Origin: Kitasatospora cineracea
GTDB taxonomy: Bacteria > Actinomycetota > Actinomycetes > Streptomycetales > Streptomycetaceae
Assembly: GCF_003751605.1 (NCBI RefSeq)
Contig: NZ_RJVJ01000002.1
Coordinates: forward strand, 1,054,001-1,118,000
DNA length: 64,000 nt
Direction: 5' to 3'
Made by a program: the position numbers and the translations under genes. The number at the start of each line of letters is the position of its first letter. The first letter of the stretch is position 1. Of the stretch, positions 1 to 6,676 are shown piece after piece. Below the pieces are notes generated by a model. The model was not told the DNA's origin. It made no database searches and saw only the letters and a list, made by a program, of their open reading frames with translations.

Positions 1-990
1 GCCCGGCTGCGGGCCGCCCTGCGGGAGCTGCGCGAGCTGGGCGCGGAGGTCCTGGTGCTGGCCGCCGACGCCGGCGACCCGGACGCCCTGGCGGCGGCCG
101 TCGCCACCGTCCGGGAGCGCTTCGGCCGGATCGACGGGATCGTCCACGCGGCCGGCCTCCCCGGCGGGGAGGTGATCACCCAGCGCACCCGGGAGGACTT
201 CGACGCGGTGGTCCGCCCCAAGGTGCACGGCGCGTTCGCGCTCGACCTGCTGACCCGCGACGACCGGCCCGACTTCGTCGTCCACTTCTCCTCCGTGGCG
301 GCCGTGTTCCCCGCCATCGGGCAGGCCGACTACGCCGCCGCCAACCAGTTCCTGGACACCCTGGCGGAGTCCGAGACCGACCCGGACTGCCACGTCATCA
401 CCTTCGACTGGGTGTCGTGGAAGGAGATCGGCATGGCCGTGCGCAGCCGCGCCAACGTCGACACCACCTTCAAGGCGCTGCCCACCGCGCTCGGCCTCTC
501 GATCGCCGACGCCGGCCTGCGCTCCGGCCGGGCCCGGGTGTTCGGCGGCGAACTGCACTACGAGGGCGACTACGCCGACGCCCTGCCCGGCTACCACATC
601 GCCCTCGACCCGCCGATCGCCGACAAGCTCCGGGAGGCGTCGCGCCGCCGCACCGCCCGCCGCGAGCAGGGCGCCGACCAGGCCCGCCGGGAGATCGCCG
701 AACTGCCGGTCGAGCTCACCGGCCGCCTCGACGGCCGGTACACCGACACCGAGCTGACCATCGGCCGCTGCTGGGCCCACGTCTTCGGGTTCACCAGCAT
801 CGACGTCGACGCCGACCTGTTCGACCTCGGCATCGACTCGATCACCGGGATGTCCCTGGTGGCCACCGTCACCTCGGTGCTGGGCGTCGAGATGCAGAGC
901 AGCGACCTGCTGGTGGACCGCACGGTCGCCGCCCAGGCCAAGATCGTCGACGAGCGCCGCGCCGCCGGGCCCGACGGCCGCCGCGGATGA
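1..990 (+). CDS. Type I polyketide synthase, C-terminal KR-ACP fragment (5' end outside window)
   Basis: The frame is open from base 1, so the gene begins upstream. The visible 329 residues hold the C-terminal half of a ketoreductase domain (about residues 1-170) with the SDR catalytic serine in HFSSVA (about 97) and tyrosine in DYAAAN (about 111). After a charged linker comes an acyl carrier protein whose phosphopantetheine serine lies in DLGIDSITGM (about 280). It would reduce a beta-keto group on a growing acyl chain and carry the intermediate. No thioesterase follows the ACP, so release needs another enzyme. The stop codon overlaps the start of the next gene by the ATGA arrangement, implying one transcript. 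KR and ACP assignments are firm; the nature of the whole PKS cannot be judged from this fragment. Confidence 0.9.
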   Translation, partial: ARLRAALRELRELGAEVLVLAADAGDPDALAAAVATVRERFGRIDGIVHAAGLPGGEVITQRTREDFDAVVRPKVHGAFALDLLTRDDRPDFVVHFSSVAAVFPAIGQADYAAANQFLDTLAESETDPDCHVITFDWVSWKEIGMAVRSRANVDTTFKALPTALGLSIADAGLRSGRARVFGGELHYEGDYADALPGYHIALDPPIADKLREASRRRTARREQGADQARREIAELPVELTGRLDGRYTDTELTIGRCWAHVFGFTSIDVDADLFDLGIDSITGMSLVATVTSVLGVEMQSSDLLVDRTVAAQAKIVDERRAAGPDGRRG

Positions 991-3848
991 GCGGGGCCAC
1001 CCGCACCGGCCCGCCCGGGGGCACCCCGCCCCCGGGCACCGCCGGCACCGCCACGGCCGCAGCCGAGATCCCGGAAGGAGAGCACTCCCGCCTCACCCGC
1101 GGCCCCGTCCTGCGCGCCGTCCTCGGCTTCGCCGCCCCCCTCACCCTCGCCAACCTCCTCCAGCAGACCTACCTGCTCGCCGACGGCGCCGTGCTCGGCC
1201 ACTGGGTCGGCGTCGACGCGCTCGCCGCCGCCGGTGTCGTCCAGCCGCTCTACCTGCTCGCCGACGGCGTCTTCCTCGGCCTGACCACCGGCTTCGCCAT
1301 CCGCCTCGCCCACCACACCGGCGCCCGCTCCCGGCGCGGCCCCGCCACCGTCGCCACCGCGCTGGCCCTGGCCGCCGCGCTCTGGGCGGCGGTGTGCTTC
1401 CTGGTCGCCCGCACCGCCGGCGGCGCCCTGCTGCGGCTGACCGGGGCCCGCGGCGCGGTGCTGCACGACGCGCAGGTGCTGCTGTCGACGCTGGCCTACG
1501 GCTTCCCCGCGGTCTTCGCGGTGTCCGCGGTCTTCGCCCTGCTGCGCGGCCTCGGCGACTCCCGGGCCCAGATGCGGCTGATGATCGGCAGCAGCCTCGC
1601 CAACCTGGTGCTGGCCTGGTTCTACGTGGTGGTGCTCCAGCTGGGCGTGGCCGGCGCGGCCCTGGCCACGGTCACCGCGGCCACCGGCACCGCGGCCGCC
1701 GGGCTGGTCCTGCTGCGCCGCCGGGGCGAGCTGCTGCCGCGCCGCTCCCCCGGGTGGCCGGGCGTGCGGGCCGAGGCGGCGGCCGCCCTGCGCCTGGGCC
1801 TGCCCGGCGCCGTCCAGCAACTGCTGATCGCGCTGGGCATCGTGGCGCTGATCCGGATCGTCGCCCCGCTCGGCGCGCCGCTGCTGGCGGCGGTCACCGT
1901 GGTGGGGCGGCTGGAGTTCTTCGCCGGAACCGCGTTCCTCGACCTGTCCGGGGCGCTCACCGTCTTCGTCGCCCAGAACCGCGGCGCCGGCCGCCCCGAC
2001 CGGGTCCGCCGCGCCGTCCGCCGGACGCTGCCCTTCGCACTCGCGCTGGCGCTGGCCGTCAGCCTCGCCGTGGTGCTGCTGCGCCCCGTCATCGCCGCGG
2101 CCGCCACCACCGACCCCGCCACCCGGCACCTGGTGGAGCTCTACGTCCTGATCACCTACCCGTGCTTCGTGCTGTACGCCGTCACGGCCGTCGTGCACGG
2201 CGCGCTGAACGGCGTCGGCCGCACCGTCGTGCCGCTGGTGTGCACGCTGGTGTCGTTCGTCGCCGTCCGGCTGCCGCTGTCGTACCTGCTGCGGGTGCGG
2301 CACGGCGCCGAGGGCGTGATGTGGGCCGTCGACCTCGGCTGGGTGGTCGGCGCGCTGTACACCGCGTTCGCCGTCCGCCGCCACCTGCGCCGCCGCCCGG
2401 CCGGGCCGCCCGCGCTGCCCGGGATCCCCTGGAGGCGGGTGCTGGCCCCGGTGCTGTGCGCCTGCGCCGTCCTGCTGGCCACCGCCGGCCGCTACGGCTA
2501 CTTCCGCGACGAGCTGTACTGGCTGGCCGCGAGCCGCCACCTCGCCGCCGGCTACGACGACCAGCCGCCGCTGGTGCCGCTGATCGTCCGCGCCGAGACC
2601 TGGTTCGGCGGCGACTCGGTGCAGGTCGTGCGGATCGCGCCGATGCTGTTCGCGGCCGCCACCGCCCTGATGTCGGTGCTGTGCGCCCGGGAGCTCGCCG
2701 GGACCGACGAGCGGCGCTCGCACCGCGCCCAGCAGATCGCCGCGGTCGCCGTCTCGGCCTCCGTGCTGGTGCTCGTCGAGGGGCACTTCTTCACCACCGC
2801 CACCTCCGGCCTGTTCTTCTGGTCGGTGGCGATCTGGCTGGTGCTGCGGATCCTGCGCACCGGCGACCGCCGCCTGTGGTACGGCTTCGGCGCGGTGCTG
2901 GGCGTCGGCATGCTCAACAACGACACCATCGTGATGCTGCCGATGTCGCTGCTGGCCGCCGCCCCGTTCACCGGCCACGCCCGGCTGCTGTGCGACCGCG
3001 CCCCGTGGCTGGCCCTGCTGCTGGCCCTCGCCGTCGCCTCGCCCGACCTCGTCTGGCAGGCGGCGCACGGCTGGCCCCAGTTCACGATGGCCGGCCACCT
3101 GTCCACCTGGGCCAAGCGGTTCACCGCCCTGCCCCTGCAACTGGAGGCCGCCACCGTGCTCAGCTGGCTGTGGCTGGCCGGCCTGCGGCACACCTGGCAG
3201 GACCCCCGCTACCGGATCCTGCCCGCCGCCTACGCGGTGACCCTCGGGATCGTGGTCGTCTCCGGCGGCAACTTCTACTACCCCATGGGCTGGTACCCGC
3301 TCCTGCTCGGCGCCGGGGCCGCCCGGCTCGCCGCCCGCTGGCCGACCGGCCGCCGCCGGTTCGCCGCCTGCGCGGCGGCCGCGGCCGCCGTCACCCTCGC
3401 GCTGGGCCCGCCCCTGCTCCCGGTGTCCGCCTACCGCCACCTGACCGCCGTGAACCCCTTCAACGCCGACTCCCTCGGCTGGCCCCGGCTCGCCCGGCAG
3501 GTCGCCGACCTGGAACGCCGGCACCCCGGCGCCACCCTGCTCGCCGTCAACTACGGCGAGGCCGGCGCCCTCGCCCACTACGGCCCCGCCCTCGGCCTGC
3601 CCACCCCCTACGCCGACCACAACGGCTACAGCCGCTTCGGCCACCCCACCGGCACCTCCGCCACCACCATCGCCGTCGGCTACACCCCCGAGTCCCTCGC
3701 CCCCTACTGGCGGAGCTGCACCGTCGCCGACCGCATCGACAACGGCCAGGGCGTCCCCGCCATCGAGCAGGGCCTCCCGATCCTGGTGTGCACCGGCCAG
3801 AAGTACTCCTGGGAGGAGCTCTGGCCGCTCCTCAAGCACTACAACTGA
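987..3848 (+). CDS. MATE-family transporter fused to GT39-type (ArnT/PMT-like) membrane glycosyltransferase
   Basis: One uninterrupted frame of 953 residues. After a Pro/Thr/Gly-rich N-terminus (1-35), residues 36-470 form a MATE-type multidrug/metabolite efflux domain of about 12 hydrophobic segments (motifs such as TYLLADGAVLG and GALNGVG). Residues 480-953 match the PMT_2/GT39 family: a first transmembrane helix followed by YGYFRDELYW with the acidic catalytic pair, then GYDDQPPLVP, more membrane spans and a soluble C-terminus. GT39-type enzymes transfer sugars from polyprenyl phosphate on the outer membrane face. The ATG overlaps the PKS stop (ATGA), tying it to polyketide synthesis. A possible internal GTG at 2439 sits just 3' of GGAGG, so a separate GT39 product cannot be excluded. 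A single polypeptide of these two families is unusual; export coupled to glycosylation is inference. Confidence 0.88.
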   Translation: MSGATRTGPPGGTPPPGTAGTATAAAEIPEGEHSRLTRGPVLRAVLGFAAPLTLANLLQQTYLLADGAVLGHWVGVDALAAAGVVQPLYLLADGVFLGLTTGFAIRLAHHTGARSRRGPATVATALALAAALWAAVCFLVARTAGGALLRLTGARGAVLHDAQVLLSTLAYGFPAVFAVSAVFALLRGLGDSRAQMRLMIGSSLANLVLAWFYVVVLQLGVAGAALATVTAATGTAAAGLVLLRRRGELLPRRSPGWPGVRAEAAAALRLGLPGAVQQLLIALGIVALIRIVAPLGAPLLAAVTVVGRLEFFAGTAFLDLSGALTVFVAQNRGAGRPDRVRRAVRRTLPFALALALAVSLAVVLLRPVIAAAATTDPATRHLVELYVLITYPCFVLYAVTAVVHGALNGVGRTVVPLVCTLVSFVAVRLPLSYLLRVRHGAEGVMWAVDLGWVVGALYTAFAVRRHLRRRPAGPPALPGIPWRRVLAPVLCACAVLLATAGRYGYFRDELYWLAASRHLAAGYDDQPPLVPLIVRAETWFGGDSVQVVRIAPMLFAAATALMSVLCARELAGTDERRSHRAQQIAAVAVSASVLVLVEGHFFTTATSGLFFWSVAIWLVLRILRTGDRRLWYGFGAVLGVGMLNNDTIVMLPMSLLAAAPFTGHARLLCDRAPWLALLLALAVASPDLVWQAAHGWPQFTMAGHLSTWAKRFTALPLQLEAATVLSWLWLAGLRHTWQDPRYRILPAAYAVTLGIVVVSGGNFYYPMGWYPLLLGAGAARLAARWPTGRRRFAACAAAAAAVTLALGPPLLPVSAYRHLTAVNPFNADSLGWPRLARQVADLERRHPGATLLAVNYGEAGALAHYGPALGLPTPYADHNGYSRFGHPTGTSATTIAVGYTPESLAPYWRSCTVADRIDNGQGVPAIEQGLPILVCTGQKYSWEELWPLLKHYN

Positions 3849-3873
3849 GCCCGCCCGGCCGGCGGTTGAAGCC

Positions 3874-3932
3874 GCCCGGCCGGGAGGGCGCCCGGCCGGG
3901 AGGGCGCCCGGCCGGGAGGGCGCCCGGCCGGC
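3874..3932. repeat. 16-bp GC-rich tandem repeat, 3.7 copies
   Basis: The unit GCCCGGCCGGGAGGGC is repeated head to tail three times without mismatch, followed by an 11-base partial copy. Each unit contains the palindrome CCCGGCCGGG, so the array can fold into several alternative hairpins. It lies in the 188-bp gap between two convergent genes and may act as a bidirectional terminator. Confidence 0.85.
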
Positions 3933-4036
3933 GGCACCGGCGCGCACGGAGCCGACGGCGGCTCGGAGCGCGGCCGGCCGCCGCCCGGCCGGTGAAGGCC
4001 ACCGCACCGTCACCGTCCACCTCGGCCGCCGCCCGG

Positions 4037-4465
4037 TCAGGGGGCCGGCAGGGCCGCCCACACGGTCTTGCCGCCCGGGAACGGCGAGACGCCCCACTCG
4101 GCGGAGACCCGTTCCACGACGTGCAGGCCGTGGCCGTGCGGCTGCCCGGGGTTCCACGGCCGGGGCACCGGCCGGGTGACGGCCGCGTCGGTGACCGCGA
4201 CGGTGAGCCGGCCGCCGTCCAGGTCGACGTCCAGGCCGGTCGGGCCCGGGGTGTGGTCGCACGCGTTGGCCAGCAGCTCGCACGCCACCAGCAGCACGTC
4301 CTCGCGCCGCCGCCCGGCCCCGTCCGCGCCGCCGTCCCCGGCAGCACCGTCGCCGTCGGGCAGCCGGGCCAGCACGCCGCGCACGCAGCCCATCCCCGGT
4401 CCCACCGCCCCGCGCCCCTCGGCTCCGAGGGAGAAGTGCCAGTGGTACCGGACGTCGCTCTCCAC
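4037..4465 (-). CDS. RsbW-like anti-sigma factor (HATPase_c serine kinase/ATP-binding protein)
   Basis: A 142-residue protein from a GTG at 4465, chosen because GGGAGG lies about 8 bases upstream on the minus strand. It has the GHKL ATPase N-box (ELLANACDHTPG), a glycine-rich loop region and a G-box-like GHGLHVVERV near the C-terminus. Streptomycetes carry many such stand-alone ATP-binding proteins that bind or phosphorylate STAS anti-anti-sigma proteins. It is divergently oriented to the STAS gene that starts 217 bp away, a natural partner. A longer reading with starts up to 4660 has lower-complexity Arg/Pro-rich sequence and is less likely. Confidence 0.82.
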   Translation of the reverse strand: MESDVRYHWHFSLGAEGRGAVGPGMGCVRGVLARLPDGDGAAGDGGADGAGRRREDVLLVACELLANACDHTPGPTGLDVDLDGGRLTVAVTDAAVTRPVPRPWNPGQPHGHGLHVVERVSAEWGVSPFPGGKTVWAALPAP

Positions 4466-4681
4466 AGCCGCCACCTCCCGCCGTCGTACGGCCCGCGCGC
4501 TCCGGCGCGTCCACCGGGCGTCTTGCCGCCCGGGCCCGGACCGTAACCTCCGGTGGCCGCAACCCGGCTCCGGTTTCGTTCCCGGGGCGGGCGGTTTCGC
4601 TCCCGGAGTTGCGAACGGGTGCCCCGCGGCGGGACGGTCGAACCGAGGCACTGCCGGCACCCCCGCGGAAGGAGCCCGACC

Positions 4682-5506
4682 ATGGACACCGCCCTCACCG
4701 TCGACCGATGCCCCTCACCGCCGGGCACCGTGGTCCTCGCCCTGCACGGCGACGCCGACCGCGACACCGCGCCCGTCCTCGCCCGCGCCCTGCGCCGGGC
4801 CCTGGCCGTCCGCCCCGCCCCCGAGGCGCTCGTCGTCGACTGCTCCGGCCTGCGCCTGTGCACCTCGTCCTGCCTCAACCACCTGCTGCGCGCCCGCAGC
4901 ACGGCGGCCGAGGCCGGCACCGTGTTCTGCCTCGCCGCGCCCAGCCCGGCGCTCGCCCGCCTGCTGGCGGTCACCGAGACCGACACCGTCTTCGACATCC
5001 TCCCGGCCCGTCCCGCCCGGCCGGGCCCGGCCGTCGGCGGGACGACCGCGGCCCCGGCCGGGCCCGCCCACGCGCGGGCCCGGCTCCTGGCCGCGCAGGC
5101 CGAGCGGCGGACGGCCGACGGCGACCCGGTGCCGGAGGCCGCGGCCCTGTTCCGCGCCACCGCCGCCCGCCTGGCCGACGCGGTGGGCCCGGCCGCGGAG
5201 CAGGAGCAGCTGCCGGGCATCGAACGGCTGGAGCGCCTGCGCGAGGCCCTCGCCGCCCTGGCCCTCGGCCTCGCCCGCACCCACGGCCGCCCGGCCTGGA
5301 TCCTGGCCCGCGCCGCCGACGTGCTGTCGCCCGCCCTGCACTGGCGCGCCCTGACCGACGACGGCACCACCACCTTCGGCACCGTCGTCCCCACCCCCGA
5401 CGACCTCACCGACGCCGAGCGGGCCGTCCGCGCCCTGCACGACGTCCTGACCCGCGAAGCCGCGCAGCACACCGCCGCCGCCGGGATCCGGCCCCGGAGC
5501 GGGTGA
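4682..5506 (+). CDS. STAS-domain anti-sigma factor antagonist with C-terminal helical extension
   Basis: A 274-residue protein starting at the ATG after GAAGGAG. Residues 1-110 resemble the STAS fold of SpoIIAA/RsbV proteins; the phosphorylation loop corresponds to DCSGLRLCTSSCLNHLL, with tandem serines. Residues 125-274 form an Ala/Arg-rich, mostly helical extension that is not part of minimal STAS proteins and that I do not recognise with certainty; similar STAS proteins with such tails occur in streptomycetes. The natural partner is the divergently transcribed RsbW-like kinase. Unphosphorylated STAS protein would sequester the kinase and free a sigma factor. Confidence 0.8.
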   Translation: MDTALTVDRCPSPPGTVVLALHGDADRDTAPVLARALRRALAVRPAPEALVVDCSGLRLCTSSCLNHLLRARSTAAEAGTVFCLAAPSPALARLLAVTETDTVFDILPARPARPGPAVGGTTAAPAGPAHARARLLAAQAERRTADGDPVPEAAALFRATAARLADAVGPAAEQEQLPGIERLERLREALAALALGLARTHGRPAWILARAADVLSPALHWRALTDDGTTTFGTVVPTPDDLTDAERAVRALHDVLTREAAQHTAAAGIRPRSG

Positions 5507-5645
5507 CCCTCACGCCGCGGCCCGGGCGGTACCGGGCCCCGCTCCTGTCCGGCCCGCCCCGCCCGCACACCCCGCCTGCGGCGAGCCGCCCGTGTCGGAT
5601 CCCCCCGGAGCGGGCAGACGTCCGGTGACCGAGAAGGTGAGGGAG

Positions 5646-5741
5646 ATGCCCACGACCACCACGGCCAAGCGCCCCGCCCCGCCCCGTCCGCGTCCGCCGC
5701 TCGACCTGCGCACCCCTTCGGGCCGCCGCCTCCCGTACTGA
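5646..5741 (+). CDS. Possible 31-residue basic, proline-rich small peptide
   Basis: An ATG preceded by a purine-rich GAAGGTGAGGGAG tract opens a 31-codon frame ending in TGA at 5739-5741, 140 bp after the STAS gene and immediately before a strong terminator. The peptide starts MPTTTT, has a Pro/Arg-rich centre and ends LRTPSGRRLPY. No Cys is present. It could be a tiny structural gene, a leader peptide or chance; the good ribosome binding site and its placement before the terminator are the only support. Confidence 0.35.
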   Translation: MPTTTTAKRPAPPRPRPPLDLRTPSGRRLPY

Positions 5742-5761
5742 CGCCCCGCGCGGGCGCACGG

Positions 5762-5799
5762 CGGGCCCGGCCCCGGCACTGTCGCCGGGGCCGGGCCCG
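5762..5799. terminator. Strong hairpin terminator between convergent genes
   Basis: Perfect 16-bp inverted repeat, left arm CGGGCCCGGCCCCGGC (5762-5777), loop ACTGTC, right arm 5784-5799. There is no U-tract, as is normal for streptomycete terminators. It lies between the plus-strand STAS gene/small frame and the minus-strand enoyl reductase, so it can serve both. Confidence 0.85.
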
Positions 5800-5836
5800 T
5801 CCGCGTCCCGCTCCCGGGGCCGCGGCGGCCCCGCGG

Positions 5837-6604
5837 TCAGGCGCCCATGGCGTGGACGCCGCCGTCGACGTGCACGATCTCGCCGGTGGTCCGCGGGAAC
5901 CAGTCGGACAGCAGCGCCACCACGCCGCGCGCGGCGGGCTCCGGGTCCCGCAGGTCCCAGGGCAGCGGCGAGCGGGTCTCCCAGATCGCCTCGAAGTCGG
6001 CGAAGCCGGGGATCGACTTGGCCGCCATCGTGCGGATCGGGCCGGCCGCGACCAGGTTGGAGCGGATGCCGCGGCCCCCGAGGTGGCGGGCCAGGTAGCG
6101 GGAGGTGGCCTCGAGCGCGGCCTTGGACACGCCCATCCAGTCGTAGCTGGGCCAGGCCACGGTGGCGTCGAAGTCGATCCCGACCAGCGAACCGCCGTCC
6201 TGCATCAGCGGCAGGCAGGCCGTCGCCAGCGCCTTGTAGGAGAACGCGGAGACCTGGACGGCGGTCGCCACGTCCTCCCAGTCGGTGTGCAGGAAGTTCC
6301 CGCCCAGGGCCGCGGCCGGGCCGAACGCGATGGAGTGGACGACGCCGTCCAGGCCGTCCAGGTGCTCGCGCACCCGGTCGGGGAGCGCGGCGAGCTGCCG
6401 GGCGTCGGTGACGTCCAGCTCGATCACCGGGGCCGGCTTGGGGAGGCGGTCGGCGACGCGTTCGACCAGGCTGAGCCGCCCGTAGCCGGTCAGCACGACG
6501 TCCGCGCCCTCCTCCTGGGCCAGCCGGGCGGCGTGGTAGGCGATCGAGGCGTCGGTGATGACGCCGGTGACGAGGATCCTCTTGCCGAGCAGGAGAGTGC
6601 CCAT
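5837..6604 (-). CDS. fabI: Enoyl-[acyl-carrier-protein] reductase, NADH-dependent, InhA/FabI type
   Basis: A 255-residue protein; the ATG at 6604 is preferred over an upstream TTG (6625). It begins with GKRILVTGVITDASIAY, the FabI/InhA nucleotide-binding signature in which the usual SDR glycine motif is altered. The catalytic YDWMGVSKAAL carries the Tyr and Lys at the spacing expected for enoyl reductases, and SNLVAAGPIRT follows. It reduces trans-2-enoyl-ACP in the last step of each elongation cycle. Within this locus it could serve dissociated ketosynthases and ACPs, or be an inhibitor-insensitive copy conferring self-resistance if the product targets InhA/FabI. Both roles are inference. 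Confidence 0.9.
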   Translation of the reverse strand: MGTLLLGKRILVTGVITDASIAYHAARLAQEEGADVVLTGYGRLSLVERVADRLPKPAPVIELDVTDARQLAALPDRVREHLDGLDGVVHSIAFGPAAALGGNFLHTDWEDVATAVQVSAFSYKALATACLPLMQDGGSLVGIDFDATVAWPSYDWMGVSKAALEATSRYLARHLGGRGIRSNLVAAGPIRTMAAKSIPGFADFEAIWETRSPLPWDLRDPEPAARGVVALLSDWFPRTTGEIVHVDGGVHAMGA

Positions 6605-6676
6605 GGTTGCGTGACCTGTGCCCAATCTGCCGCCGGGACGCGGCGGCTGCGGTCGGTGCCGGTGCGGCGGGGTGCG

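Noticed and set aside
591..4562. Long minus-strand frame of 1323 codons opposite the PKS end and MATE-GT39 gene
   Set aside because: It is Gly/Arg/Gln/His-rich with no domain and mirrors the third-position GC bias of the plus-strand genes; a shadow frame.
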